In this document: positions 34,215 through 50,167 of the stretch, piece after piece
Numbering within the stretch: the first letter of the stretch is position 1
Layout of the letters: each line of letters starts with the position of its first letter
Assembly: GCF_002443255.2 (NCBI RefSeq)
Contig: NW_019211459.1
Coordinates: forward strand, 23,156,330-23,220,329
Reading direction: 5' to 3'
Length of the DNA stretch: 64,000 nucleotides
Source: Varroa destructor
Taxonomy: Eukaryota; Arthropoda; Arachnida; Mesostigmata; Varroidae
Translations under genes and position numbers: made by a program
Notes under the pieces: model-generated
What the model saw: the letters and a program-made list of their open reading frames with translations, nothing else
What the model was told of the DNA's origin: nothing
Databases searched by the model: none

Positions 34215-37200
34215 TACGTCTGCACAAATCTATGTGATGCAAATTCGTCATTTACTTTTTGGAGACAAACAGAAGGACAGAGGCAACAACTTCTCTCTAC
34301 CCCCACGAACGCAAACACAGCCACTGCTGTGTCTGCGGTTCAACGAAAAGCATTCAACTTATTAAAAGCAGCGGCTGCACGGTACACCTGCGTGCTACAG
34401 CCACGCCACCAGCTCGTAACAATTAGCAAAGCTCCATTGCTCGATAGTTACACGGCACTTTAATACAGCCGACCTACGACAAAAGCCAGTTGCATTACCC
34501 GTAAGCGCCGCCGTCGCAGCAGCAGGCCGCAGGTAATAACTGCAGCTCAAGTACACCGTAAAGGAAGGGCTGGCGGGGCAGTGGTGGAGCACCAAATGTC
34601 AGCGAACAGCAAGACGACAATCAGCAAGCAACGATTTCTACCGCCATTGCGTAGCTGGCGTAGCTCGATCTGATGATTCAGCATTAGCGACTGCGGTGGC
34701 TTCAACACCAGGGAACGCTACAAGGCTTGGGGCTATAGCCTATTATGCGATGACTTCAACTATTTCTGGTGGTTCCCGCCAACGGCCGCGTCTCACGGTG
34801 TAGACAACCCAAAGTTCTAAATAGACTGTCAGTGAGTGTAGTTGTTAAGGGCTTTGTCCAGCTAAAATAGCAACAACGGAAAGTTCAACGCTGTCTGGCT
34901 GAAAACATATGGCTACTATAACGGAGGCCATATTTGACGTATAATAGATGTTTTTTGCAGCTCAGTAATATCGATGCGGAGGTGTGATTTCGGCTTTTCT
35001 ATATATCTACATGTTGTTCTTTCTGGTCTATGCTCCCCTGTATGTAAAATATATGGGCTGTTCTGTGCGTATAAGTACAGATACACTGAGGCCAGCGGAT
35101 ACTTTGCTGAGGTGTTTATTTGAACGATTCAACTAAAGATAAGCACATTATTTTATGCTATTATACCCGAAATATTTTCCAGTTCATGTACAGATGCTGT
35201 CAGACGCATACTCACACACGCTGCTTGTGTGCATTCTCAGGATCTTCATCGTAGCTGTAACGATCGAACTTCAATGGACTAGACGAATGTCTATCATATA
35301 TACGATTTTGGGTTGATTTCCCATAAGCAGTTCCCGTAGGGGCCGGGAGAGTTTTGTACGCTCCAACTTCTGGAAGCTCTACACGGCTCGATCCTATTCT
35401 ACAGTTAATCAGTCTATTTTGTCGCGCGTCACTTCGACTCCCTTTCGACTTGAAGTTAGTCCCGTATAAAGAAAAACACTAAAAATTCCTTCAGTGATGG
35501 CAGCCTACACCGTATTTGTTAGTTGAATACAGGAATTAATTTCACAATATAACCAGGTAAAGGTTTTTTAACTCGTATTTGACGCTAGGCACTATGTCGT
35601 CAGCATGCCTTCAAAGAACTGTTCTTAAGTCTATGTATGCCTCTAAAACATTCTCTAACAGAAGTAAGCTTGAGACGCGCACATATACATACATGACGCG
35701 TAACAATACGGAGTCTCAAACAAGTTTGAGATGAAAAAATTACTTCAATCGGTTCCTAATCGCTCAGCAAGGCGGCCGCATTTTCGCAATTCCAACTTTA
35801 CATAGAAAAATACACCGTAATGCACTCTGCAGATCGCGACATCGGTTATAGCCACTGTGCTCTTCAACACTTCACGAAACTGGTATTTTCTGAGAACTAA
35901 ATCTAACTATTAGTAAATGATTAAAGTGTAGGAAGCATAAAAAAGACATCGGCACAAAAGCACCGCTGCGAGCAAAGTGGCTCAAGTGTTAACTCAGCTA
36001 AAAATATTTATTATCTTACTCAGTGCTTGTGTAGTTTCATTATGAATATATGATGTCCTATTTGGAACCTATGGCTACTGAAATTTCGTCGAAATTTGAA
36101 TTGATTCCAAGTAAATATACGAGTTCTTACGGTTATGAAACAGATAAAAAGCTTATTACCTTCCAGGCGAGCTTAGCTTCGGTTCATACTAGATCCATAG
36201 CTGTAAAAAAAAAACTAGAATAACGACAGCAGTAGCTTAGAAAATCTATTTAAAGAAATGCGTTTTTAAAAAACGTATAGCCTAGAATTACAGCTAAGAA
36301 AAACTATGCAAAATACCCTCGAATAACGTATCGACAGTAAAATAACTGTAATAAACAGGTTGCGAGCATTAGAGCAACGAAAGCTAAGATTTCTGCTTAA
36401 CGTAGTTGAGAAAGGCTAGCATGCGGGTAAACAGTCGAAACTGACAAAACGTTATACCATTTACCTTTCGTTTAAAGCAACCGATGCACGCTCGTTATTT
36501 CGCTATGTCACCTCATGTCAGTCCTCACCCGTGCGCGCGGAACGCTATCAAATAATCGAAAACAATGTATAGCATCGTATACATCTATTCAGTTCGAAAG
36601 CTGTCGCGTTAAGTGTTAACAGCGCACGTTCAATGTATACGTACATACATCGAATTCGGGGTCCGTTAAGCTTTGTTTCGTCGCGGTCCAGAGCCGTAGT
36701 TAGGAAACGTGATGAGTTGTAGTAACTAATTGTGTTAGTATATGGATTAGTAGTGATATTTTAGGGCAGGTGTAGACCCAAAGCAAGCGCGCCCAGGGGC
36801 AGCTGCGCTGAGAAGGGAGCATTGATTCATCCTGTTCACACAATGAGAACCGACAAACTTTTCCATTAGGTAAAGATACTTAAGTGTTGATTCTTCACGT
36901 ATTTAATCGCCTCTTCAAGTATGTGTCGAGGTACCTTAACTTTCACGAATAGAGGCAAAGTTTGCTGATGAGATGTGTCCTTACGAGGTAAATTTTATGT
37001 GCAAATTCCGCTAATAGATCGGGGACATGGCTTAGCTGTGTGAAAAAAAGCATCGAAGGAGAATAAATCTAAAGACAATACGGTTCGATGCATATTAAAA
37101 TCAAGAGACCTTGAACTTTTTAGATTTTCTTCAAGTTAAATAGTTGTTCAAAAAAGAGATTTGAAAAAAATTTCAAGGAAGGGACACAAATTCGTTTTTA

Positions 37201-40200
37201 TGTTTTCGCGCCTTTTTTTTGCGCATTGCAATTTCCTAAGCCTATTTATCATATGCCACATGTGTTGCATACAGGTCACAATATATAAAGTGGAAACATC
37301 AAAAAGAAACACCGTCAGTAGCTTAATGTTTTGCGAAGTAGACCCTTTTATGAATGTAAACAGCAAATAGACAGCCTTTAAAACTGTACATCGACTGGCA
37401 ACAATATTTGTTATTTTGTTTTCATCATCTCCAGAATGCTTTTTTATCATTAAGAAATTGTATTACTGAGTGGTACATATTCAATGTTTCTTATCAACAT
37501 GGCTCACGTTGTCCAGTCAGTCTGCACCCTGTTAAAATCTTGTTTTTCAAATACGATATTGACACATACGGCCCGTGAGTGTTATGTGAATTATGATTAC
37601 ATGCGATTTTACAGCAAGGTATTGCTCTTAGGCGTATTTTCCTACCACTACAAAAAGCTATGCGATTTTTAATCATGCTTCCTTTAATTAGTCCTCCTGC
37701 TTACTAGTCAAATAACAAAGGAAAATAATTACAAAACCATAATTATTATACAGAAAGTAAATACTTTGTAGGATCTAAAATGAAGAGAGCTGTTCCATGT
37801 ATGGTTATTGCCTGAATGAAGATATAATCACATACATCTTGGCGAAGTAATTGTTCTTTTTTTTTTTTTTATTGAAACCGACCTTACATGCGTTCTATTG
37901 CTCCACAAGGGCTCAAATACACGAAAGTGGTTTGGGCGGAATCTAGACCCGGTTTTTGAAATCATTGTGGTAGGTACAAAGCGCCTACCTTATCGGGTTT
38001 TTCCTTTCCGTTTTCTCAATAGCCATCACTTTACAGGATCTTGTCCGCACAAGGTCTTACCAAAAATCACCGATTAATATGTACCTTTAACGCTTAGTAA
38101 ATTGTTCACATATGTTTCAAGGATATAATCTTCTTGTTTTGACTATTTCATCAATAGTTGACATCGCTGCCTGCTCGTAAGACTTTCCCACGTGTGACAT
38201 CGTTCATTAAGCGATTTTAATGTGTCTCAAATATTCATTTTTTGTTCATAATAATAATTTTCATATTTTTTATTTTTATCCTAGTCATTTTTCCTTAGTT
38301 ACAGAGTCCTGATACTATATGAGTATTCTGCGTGTTATTTTTGTTTTGTCGCTGGTCCTTTTCTTTTGTATTAGTAATGGCTTAATTGGTTGTTTATACG
38401 TTTGTACCAAATATATCTTAATGTGAATAGAACTAATCATTATATTCATTTTTACGGTTTTATTAACTTTTTTCGGCATTGCTTATTATTACTGTTATCA
38501 TTATTACACAACGCTACCCTTTAATAGTATATATCTATATATATATATATGTTCTTATGAGATTCCTTATTTTCTCTTATTTCAATTAACAATGTAAAGC
38601 TGAAATGGTGTTGTTCTAGTTTCGTGTAATTAGTCCTTGTTGATGCGTCTCGATGTAATCCACGTTTTTAATTCTATTCCACGTATACGCTCCATGCTTC
38701 CTAAACTCCCTTCTCGCGTTTGTGCAGTCGACTCGGCCTGAACCGGATCCACGGTGAGGCTTGTTTCATCCAAGCATACATCTAACACTTTTGCCTTACT
38801 AGCACGCTGTTTATTATCTATTACAAACCAGTATTCTTTGCGTTACGCAATACGTCTGTATGCCATTTGCTGCAATCATTCGCTCTGGAATATTCACCTG
38901 TCTGCTCGGAATGTTCTTTCGTCGAATTTTCCCACTGGCTCGTATCTATCGTAATACAATATATCCACCCCATTACATATAAGTATTTGAATATATAGCC
39001 AAACTCACCCTTGGTAATTCCCTGCTAGTTCTACACAGTTGTATAGGTCGCAGTTTTCATCTCACAAGGCTCAATCCAGCTTCGCAGTGCGCCTAACTTC
39101 TCTTTAGACCGTTAAGGCCACAATCGCTTGTGCTGTTGCTGATGTGCTTGATATTTTGCATTTCTAGAGATTTGCTCATAGTACGATATTTATCTCAGAT
39201 AATTTAATTGGTCAAGCATTCATCTGGCTCTCGCTCGAATCATCACCAAGGTTGAGTTTTTTGCGTCGATACTGAGGTATTGTTCTCCATCTAATCAGCT
39301 TGCTTGATTATTTGCCCTGTCCTGATGACTTCAACACTTCTCTTGTAGCTTGTGAGACAGCTCTATTTCGAAAAGATGGCTAGCCCAGGTCTACTTTGTC
39401 TCCATTTAAAACTTGTACTTCGGCAATACTTCGGCAATACTTCGTATTCCATTGTTTTTCCTGCTAAACTCAATGTTTGTTTTACACCTTCTTCCTTATT
39501 CATCCAATTTTGTATTTATTCCCTGAAGAGCTGCTAAAAAATTTGTCGTTGCCGATACTCTACTGCCGCAGTTTTGATGGGAAACGCTTCTGTAAGAAAA
39601 CTTAACAGTAGCAGGGAGAACCCCTACAGCTCCCATGTTGCTCAAAAGATACAAGCAGGATCCGTGAGCACCTGGTCGTCCGCCACATATTGTAACGTCT
39701 TCATATCCATCTCTTGTTACTTTCCACACATACTCGAACACAATAAAAGCTATTTATCAAAAATGCGTTTCCCTCTGTGGGTACCATGTGCACTGTATAA
39801 ACGTATAAAGCCAAGTACGCGTCTTCGTTTGCATTTACTATTTATTACTCATATAGTCACACTGTTGTATTATCAAACGCAATCCGACTCGTGTTTGTTT
39901 GTCGATCCCACAGTACTTTTAGCTTCTATTCTAACTAACAATAACAATATTAAATTGAACACAATTAGATTGACCTCATGCAGATGATTGAAGAATATAA
40001 TAGACAAACATGATTTGATAGCTACAAAAACTAAGGTATTCGTGCATTTTGAAGCTAAATTACTTACACAATTGTAATAAAAATAACAAAGAAAAACATT
40101 TTAGTAGTACTTTGCTGAGTAAATCACTAGCCCGGTTTTGTTACATGTTATATATAAAGAGATATGACTCTACTGAATGCTAGCTGCAGTTAGTAACACA

Positions 40201-42786
40201 TGGATACGTGCCTTTGTCAAAATGGACCGTTTCAACAGTATACGGAGCATTAAAGTAGAGCGAAATGCAGACGGGCCTAGCACGGGGCTACGGCGCCAGA
40301 TTTGAAAAATACATCGCCGTAACTGGTAGGCTGGCTTTACGACGCTGACTGAAATAAACGGATGACTGACGCTAGCAAGCATTAAGCAGTCAGCACACAA
40401 ACACAAATTAGCCAAACTACGAGTAAGCAGTGGACACGTGCTGTTCTAAAAAAATCAAACACTTGAATCATTTTTTAATGAAGTTTCAAAATGACAGTCT
40501 TGTTTTATATGAAAGCATCTATTATCAGAATGCCATTCAGCAGGCCTAATTTTCCTTTTAGGTGGCCGTTTTTAACAAACGTTTCTATAAGACAATGAGT
40601 TATCTTCTTGTATATGATAGTCAAAATTGCAGTCTAACATATGGTTTCATCTCAAAAACATCTCTTTTTACTGAATAACCTTTCCATATACGAGTCGAGC
40701 GATAGACATCAGGCGTTCAATTGCTCTGTCGTCGCCCAACTACAACCTCGAACTACTTAGCGCACTAATTCGAAAGGCTACCCAACAAATGATAAGAATG
40801 GAAAAAATCCCTATGTACGTTCGTGTGTATGTCATGCATAACAGTATATATTAGAAAGTTAGAAGACAAACGAAAAGGATCCATATCACTACAATAAACG
40901 AATCGATATAATTGTCTTAATTCTTGTTCTACGTGTAAGTTATGCTGCTTCTCTAATATTAACAAATACTTGTTATTGTTATAGTTATTGTTGACTTGCT
41001 TGTCGTTTTTAATATTAGTTTCGTTCCGTCAACTGATCACCTTCATGTTGCATATTTGATAATACATATATATATATACCACGTATTCACCATCTGTGTG
41101 TTCTCTAACTAGATTATTTATATACAATCCGAACTGCAGGCCGTCGTCATTTTTATCTTAGCATGTCATATGAAGGTCAATGAAGACAGGGGCCAACGAA
41201 CATCGCATCATGTCTGACACAGCGCGCTTCAACTGCGTACATCAAATTCGACTCATCGATATTGTCAAATCCATATGGTGACCGGTCTGCTGTTACCGTT
41301 ACAATTTTTCGTCAAGAGTTTCTCGTCCACTTTTTTAGAAATTTTCTTTGCGGCAAATAGATTCGTTCGTAGGTTGTCAAGCTGCTCCTCTCTCACCGGC
41401 CCAATACTTAGCCGCAGGAACAAACACGCCCTGTAGCAGATTTCAAATTTCAAACCCAAAAAGCAAGTACCCCAGTGTCTGATTCGCCTCCGCTTCGAAT
41501 CGGATATCATGAAATTAATTGATACAGGGACCACCTAGCAGCCGCACGCGTATATACTTGACAAGAGTATATAGACAACCATCAATGGGCAGTTGAGACA
41601 GATTGTTATTGGAAGCTAACGTTGCTACTATCCTTGTTGTTGTTATTATTGGATGACCAGAATCGCCGGTAGTTGGTCATCGCTGGGGGTGCGTATCCGA
41701 AACGTAGTGCTGCTTCCTCACGGGACGTAGCTGTTAAAATGCAGCGCAATCTGAGTATACGTAGCGAAACGGAATAGCTCAAATTATTGTACTCCAATGC
41801 GCTTGTTCTCTAATATTACACCATTTCTCCATTGCCTAGCAGGTCCGCGGAGTCGAAGCCTGCTGCACAGAGAAGCGCGACAGTGCATCGAGATCATCGA
41901 TTTTTCCATTTTATAAATCAAATTGCGGTCCCTTTAAAACTAACTGCTACCTCATTTTTTGATCGCCTCTAGTCTTTTTGGAATGTGCCTCGTCAGCTGC
42001 TTTTGTTATTATTAAAAAATGCTGTCACGATCTCAAGCTTATTTAAACAATTGTTGTAAGAATTTGTGTATTATCTTTTGTTGCGTAACAATTTAACTTT
42101 AGAACTGATGCCGAGAACTCTTCATAGATAACACCATAGAGATGATATTTTTTTGTATTTCGCGGATGTTCCATCTCTGTTGTCCTATTGTACAGCCTAT
42201 TGTTGACCGATACGATGAGGTTGTTACGGACGTTGCGTATAATCGTGGTCGTGTGTCTTGCCTCCGTGTCTCTTGTTGGGTATAGGCTAGGTCTGGGTTG
42301 GTGTTTTTCTTTGTGGCCGTCTGCTTTCTCCGAGGCCGCCATTGGCTGCCTTTAACTCCCGTTACTCTCATATTGGTTTGCTATGGTCTACAAAACCGGC
42401 TTGATCGTTAGCTGACAGGACTTGTTTATCAACTCTGTCCTCTTGGCTATGTTAATTAGCTTCACTGCTCTGCGTTATGCCAGTAAGTTGAAGCTGAGTC
42501 AATACATTTTCACCGGTATTACCGAAGTACTGCAACAGCTATGCCCGTCGTCCTAACAATAAATGTGCCCACGCTCTCTTCATGAGCAAGCACCTTTTGA
42601 AGGGGTAGCAATAATTAAGCAGTGTGGCGGCATAGGCTTTCTTTCTTTTGGCCAGTTTGTTTCTCTGTCCATCTTGGTGCCTCTGCGGTGTTACAATGAG
42701 ACTTTTGCCTATTATTATTATTGTTATTATCATTAATATTATTATGTTTTATCGCTAGTGTTGTTATTATGATGGCTTTTACTGGT
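34215..42786. other. long spacer or intron, no supported gene
   Basis: 34.2-34.9 kb is GC-richer with low-complexity frames. The remaining 7.8 kb is AT-rich. Small features: TA runs near 38524-38549 and 41062-41079, a T14 run near 37857, and a 12-nt tandem duplication (CTTCGGCAATAC) at about 39419-39442. No exon with credible splice flanks was noticed, but AT-rich introns of this length can hide short exons. Confidence 0.4.
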
Positions 42787-42792
42787 TTTATT
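42787..42792 (-). terminator. candidate poly(A) signal of Rab6 (AATAAA)
   Basis: An AATAAA hexamer on the minus strand lies about 48 nt after the Rab6 stop codon. A short 3' UTR would follow if it is used. The sequence beyond it is rich in AAT/ATT triplets. Confidence 0.45.
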
Positions 42793-42839
42793 TCGTTCGA
42801 GTAATAATAATAGTTGTTGTACGGTGATGTTGGCCATGT

Positions 42840-44260
<1,421 letters not shown>

Positions 44261-45700
44261 AATGTATTTTGTGGCTCTATTAAAAACTGTCCAAAATCGA
44301 AGGCTACAGCAGAGGATGTTCGAACTGCCAACCAGCAGTAGCCCTGGCATGTGTAAAGTTATTGTATCAGAATATTTGCTGATGTGTAAATTGTGTCAAA
44401 GATCTCCTCCTTTTTCCTCGGATGTCTGGCAGTTGCACCTCACTCGCTCAGCGATCACTAAACACGAACGTGAACAGCGTCTCTGCCTCAGTGTCTGTTT
44501 TTATATTAGAGAGCTTTTCAATAAAAACGAGCTTCACCGAGAAGCCATCGAGCGATTGGACACCGATTACCACACAACAAAGCAGCGACCACCACGTCAG
44601 AAGCGGCACAGGCAAACCCGTTGCTCCAGCCACACCTCAGCTGCGTTCCGTGTTTTAGCCGGCGGATGGACGCATTTCGCTGAGAGCAGGTTACCTTTAA
44701 CGGGCGATTCGCTTCTGTCAATGATGAGGTTATATGAAGACCTCGGTTTGGTCCACTAACTGTACCGTGCGTGCGTACGCACTGCCAACAGATAGAAGCC
44801 TACTTTACTGTGGCTAGAGGAGTATTTCAATAGATCACAGAGTAAGTGAAAGGCGGGTGAGAACTTGATAAAGATCTTTTAAGTGCCTCTTTTTCAACGG
44901 AACGAATTAGCTTGTTTATTCTTTCTGACTTTTGCCCTCTCACAGTGCCATCTCAGCTAAAGGTTTGTGGCTGGTTGTGCTTGCTAGCTGTGAAAAGCTA
45001 GCTGTGAAAAGCAGCAGCAATGGTGAGCTGCGTAGAAGGGTCATAGCTTGGATTGGCCTGGACCGCAAAACTCCAGTGCACTGTAGTACCAGCTTCTGCT
45101 GTAAAGATACGCTAGTTGATATAGTGGTTGTAAGTAATGAACCACGGCGAAATATAGGGTAGATTTTTAACAGAAACGGAACGGCCGGACTCGCCGGTCA
45201 ACAGTTGTCGCTACTTGTTCTTTATAAGAAAGGAAAAGGTCAACTGTTTGGTTGACCCCTCGAGTCGATTCTGTATGTAGCTTACCAGATGCTGCTGGCT
45301 AATGTGCGGCTATCTGCTGCTCTAGTCAACGCAAGCACTAGATGGCTTTGGGACAGTGTGAGTTCATGGCTTGCCATGACTGATAGCTTTGCTAGTTGTT
45401 CCATCGCTTGCATGCTTCGGTGGGTTCATACAGTTGAAAAAAATGTTGGTAACTACTGCTGCTGCAGGAATCGTCTGACCAACAGTTGACAGGTTATTGC
45501 TGCTAGCATTGGCCGGACGGCACAGTCAGAAGATTGTAGTACTGCAGAAAGCAGTGCTGTTGTTGTTGGTAGGAGCCTGGCACATATTCGACGGATGCGC
45601 GACACTGTGTTTTTTGCTGTTCCTGCTCCCATTCGATAAAAGACATCAAAGCTAATTGTGCCAGGCCTTTTCAAGTAGCATTATTTCGGGCACATTCTTG
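44261..45700. other. GC-richer block, no supported gene
   Basis: An open frame of 165 codons at 44262-44759 (plus) starts from a non-ATG codon in part of its length-matched alternatives, is rich in Cys, His, Arg and Ser, and matches no domain. Overlapping frames on the other strand are similar. 45.0-45.7 kb has frequent GCTGCTAG-like words. Confidence 0.3.
44983..45010. repeat. 14-nt tandem duplication
   Basis: Two exact adjacent copies of GCTAGCTGTGAAAA. A small recent duplication. Confidence 0.85.
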
Positions 45701-46569
45701 GCGCTACACCTGTTATTATTCGTATAATTTTTCTTCGCATGCATATTTTTATTGTACTCTTATGGCACGATGGTACGTAATCTGCAAACAATATTATGTT
45801 ATTTGATTTATATATTATTAACTATTTGCCATTATTCAATCAAAAATATATTGATAATATTAATTCTTAATTAAAGAAAATGGTGATAACGCTATTTTGC
45901 CAAAGACTGGTTTAGTTGCTTAGTAAAAGCCACTTGTGTAATAAACCTCGTTTAGTATTAGCTGCCTGTCGATCTATATGACGTAGACGATCGGACACGT
46001 TATTTATTGATATTAAAAAACATTAGTTTTAAAGGTATATTACGTTAATTGTGTATATCATATTTTTATAATTAATTATAAAACTTTGTATTTCCGTGGC
46101 TTTCGTAAAAAAAAACATACTCATTTTTTGTTATATGTAATGTTAGATATGTTTATTTTGACGTCTTTATAAATTAAGAATACGGCCGTCTTTAACTTCT
46201 ATTATGGGAAGTTGAAACTAACTTGAAATTTCCGACGTTGCTTTCTGTGTCGTAGCACGCTTACGAAAGGTTATTGTAGGAAAACGTTTGAGACAGTTGA
46301 AATTTTCCAGACAAGCTTTTTTTTAGCCGCACTTAAATACCTCTGGAGCCAACAAGCAAATTTTAAAAGTTTAAAGTTACGTATGTCTTTGTATATTCAA
46401 TAAATAGTTGTTATGGAGATATGGATACCTAAGTATCACGAGCCGGCAACTTTTTTAACTCCATCATATGGAGCCCGTCACGCTAACCTTTGGTAGAGCA
46501 TTCGAAAGCCTGCATGCATTTTGTGATGCATTTATTCGAAGCTCCGCGTAACACAGGTGTTACAACGTG

Positions 46570-46693
46570 TTATTTGTTGCTAAGCTTAGGGATACATTGT
46601 GATCTAGGTTCGAACCCGGCGTAGACAGATTTTGATTCATGTTTGGAGCCAGCCGTCCGATGAAATGTCAAATGGTGATACCGGCCGTAGAAC
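46570..46693 (-). repeat. dispersed repeat copy B (possible tRNA-derived SINE)
   Basis: The reverse complement matches copy A: CTACGGCCGGTATC, ATTTCATC, GTCTACGCCGGGTTCGAACC, TAGATCACAATGT and CTAAGCTTA in the same order. On the plus strand GGTTCGAACCC at 46607-46617 fits the RNA polymerase III B-box consensus, and TTGCTAAGCTTAGG about 30 nt upstream is a poor A-box-like word. No full cloverleaf can be folded, so it is not a tRNA gene. Confidence 0.55.
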
Positions 46694-47331
46694 TCGAAAC
46701 ATAGAGCTATTACAAAGGTATTGCCTTTATTCAATAGAGGTTTTGCAATCAATCGTCATGGTCGTGTATTCATGTGTTCTCACAGTGTTCGTTAATGTAA
46801 GATAGTAGCAACGAGGAATACTTTAAGAGACCAAGCCCTTGACATCCATCAAGGCCACTTTTCCGCCTACCTGAAAATTAGACCTCTCTATTAGCTGCAT
46901 GGAAAGACAGCTTATAATTTATCAAATTTATTTATTCTTGTAACAAGTGATCATAGATAGTTCGATGAGCAAACGCATAGATTATTTAATGTTTCACCTG
47001 CTGGGTTAATGGTATTGACATGCGAGGGGTCCTGTCATGTGCGGCCATGCCCACTCACGCTATTTATAAACTTATTGGCCGCATACCACAAAAACTATTA
47101 AAATCTAACCAGCACATTGTCAGTCGTTTATTTAGAACCGCTCATGCTAGTCCACTAGGTTTCATGGAATTTTATTCAATGTATATTTTTTGTTAATTTT
47201 ACTCAACGCGTCGCTTTAAAACTACATATGGTGTCAAAGCGTCCAGATCAGCTAATATCAGCGTAACTTATTTGACATAGATCCTGATTAATTTAGCTGA
47301 TTTTTTTGCGCGAATAAAAAACATATTCTAC

Positions 47332-47349
47332 AAAAAAAAAAAAAAAAAA
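47332..47349. repeat. A18 homopolymer
   Basis: Eighteen consecutive A. It could be a microsatellite or an old poly(A) tail; no element is recognised beside it. Confidence 0.85.
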
Positions 47350-50116
47350 CGATTCAACGCAGGGCGTTATATAGGGGATTTTCATTGAGTGTAGAGCTGC
47401 TGCTGGTTTAGTGTATTCATTCGATCGCCTAAGCCAAGTACTGCTACCAGAAATCCATCCGTAATGGATTTCAGTTAACAGTAGCAAATTGCAGGAATTA
47501 CAGCTTCTAACAGCTTTGAACAATCTTGCATTTTCCTGGAGAAGTAGATTTTTGGTACCGGCATTCTATTTTGGATTATAAGGGAACTTCAAGGTACATT
47601 TAGCAGTCTTCTATTTAGCAGATGTAACAACTGAACCGAAAAAATAGACTGGCTGTTCAAAGGTCACGTGGCCGTGCTCCTATATTAGCCAACTGTATTC
47701 AGTATGGCCAATTCGTTATAGGCCTGTACTAGCATTTCTAGCGCTTATTTTTCCTTGTTCGGGCGAAAGACGGAACGCTAACATAGTTGCCCTGTTTTTT
47801 TCTTATGTAAGCTATAACAATTATATGGCCTTGCGGTCTTACAGGTTTATTTTACTTAAAATAATTAAAACAGTTATTTTATTGAAATTAAATAGAAGAG
47901 GTTTGAGTTTAGTTGGTCTACTCATTCGTATTTAGTTATCTGTGAAATGGACGGCTTCAAAGCTGCCTTAAAGCCTTATTGCTTTGCATGTTGTCTTTAC
48001 AATCAGATCATGATACAGAACCCCATAGCACGCCGCTAACTCTCAAACGATGATAAGAAAAAATAACGTAAAACGTATTCTTTTTTTAAGGTAGAACAAC
48101 GAATACAATTAATGGTGATAAATGTCCTGCCTTTGGTACTGAATAATAAAAACAAGTGGTCAGATTTACCCAGAGGTAATACTATTGGTATTGCTTCACA
48201 CACAATTGCCGCTCTTTTGAAAATCAAGCTCCTATTTTCAGTTATTAAGATTATGATTCTAGAAATTTAAGAGCGCTCGTACAGTCCCCCTGATCATCGT
48301 CTCTTTTTTGCGTTTATACACCACCAAGTTTTTTTCATCGAAAAAATTACGTGTTAGACAAACTGTGGCTATCAAGATTTAACGAGTAACCAGAAAATTC
48401 ATAAATAACTCGTAAATAATGATTCTAGAAGTAGCGTCGATTTGAGATATATGTGTTTGTTTTATCCTTGAGACAATAAAGATCTTCTATCTTGCATTGA
48501 CATAAATAAAGAGATAATGAAACGAGTTTGGAAATAGCTAAGCTTTTAAAGGTAGCTTGCGTTTTCGAAAATGTGGGAACGGAAACGTCACGCTCCGTAC
48601 GCTACTACCTGTACATGATTTTCTGAAAATGCTTATATTTGCAAATAGGTTGGTAAATAAGCTACTAATCACCCGTCTTCAGTCATATTTTTTCTTTTAT
48701 AATCAATTTATCAACTAAAAAAGGTCCGTCAACTAAAAAAAAAATATGTATCAGTCGAGATATGCGTTTCATTAATTAAAATAACGCTAAATACGTGAGG
48801 TCTATACTCAGGTGTATGGGACGGCGTTTTCCGTTTTTACCTTACAGGTCACTGCAACCAACCTCTATAGATCCCTAATATATGCCATTACGAGAATAGA
48901 GTCGACCTATATTGTTTACTATTCTTCAAGCGTAACAGTAATGACAACCACGTATACGGGAACCACAGATCTATTTTGTCATTGGCAATTACACGAATTA
49001 GACGTTCTATGTAGCTCGTCATAAATTTGCTTTTTGCTGAGAATAGTGACGATGATACCTGTCACGCTCAGATGAGGTTGAGTTTCGCACGTATTAAACG
49101 CATCGAGGTATAACTGTGTCAAATACCGTACAACTATTGGCTGATCTAAAAAATTTTACTGAAAGCCTGGGAAAATTACAGGTAACGTATCGAATTTCCT
49201 CACTGCTACTTCGAAAGTGGGTTACTCGTCCCGTCTGTCCCGTCAGCCCACGCTAAAAGAGCACATGAATCTTGAGTTTGTCGGAAGCTCCGGTCAGCTC
49301 TCCAATTCAGATGACGCGTTGTATCGTCTCCTCTATCGAAGACAAGGGGCTTTGCAGGGGGGGGTTTTTTAATACATTGAGGTAAACGAAAATTTTCAAG
49401 GAAACTTGAAATCCGAGCATCATTATTATTATCCTCTCTTGTCGCGCTATTGATTATTAACCAATGGTTGCTGCTAAGTAAAATTGATTTTGCGAATCTC
49501 CCTCTATAAGGAGGCTAATAGACATACCTAGCGATTCGAAAATTTCTGAAATCATATTTATCTGTGCATATGTGTGCAGTAACTAAGGGTCCTCTTCTGG
49601 ATGCAAAGTACCTGTTTAGCACTGGTCGACATCCAGCCTATTGGCGCTTATATACGCAGCTTATACTCAAAACATTCGCTTTGGTCCTATTCAACAGGGT
49701 AAATAACCGTTTCCTGTCGCCGAGTACGAGCCTTGAACGAACGACTTTATTTCGAGTACAACTAATATTCCTTGAAATTAATAACATATTTAGTGGCAAA
49801 AATACTTCATATAAATAAAGGTAATTATGCCTTTGAGGCATTAATAGGCGAAAACAGACAAAGCTAAAATACTATCTTTTGAGCTGGCGGCCAAAACTCG
49901 AAGCATTTTTGATATGCTAGATCATTTCAAGTGTTTTTTTGCGACCTCAGAACATAACATAACAAAACGCCGAGACTCTATTAACGTTGACGTTATACTA
50001 GGCCAATTACCTCTAATCGCCGTCCGCTGAAAGTAAAATATAACTAGAAAGCGAAATAAACCGCACTCTATAATATTTAATTGCTATGATAATGAAAATA
50101 ACTAAAATTAACGATG

Positions 50117-50117
<1 letters not shown>

Positions 50118-50164
<47 letters not shown>
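50118..50164. repeat. (TA)n microsatellite, longest in window
   Basis: About 23 uninterrupted TA units. Confidence 0.95.

Positions 50165-50167
<3 letters not shown>

Noticed and set aside
34027..34463. ORFs across the GT microsatellite
   Set aside because: Their length comes from the dinucleotide repeat, which has no stop codons.
44262..44759. 165-codon plus-strand ORF upstream of Rab6
   Set aside because: Rich in Cys, His, Arg and Ser with no coding-like codon pattern or domain; other frames are also open.
46600..46620. tRNA gene suggested by GGTTCGAACCC
   Set aside because: No acceptor or anticodon stems can be formed; the word lies in a dispersed repeat.
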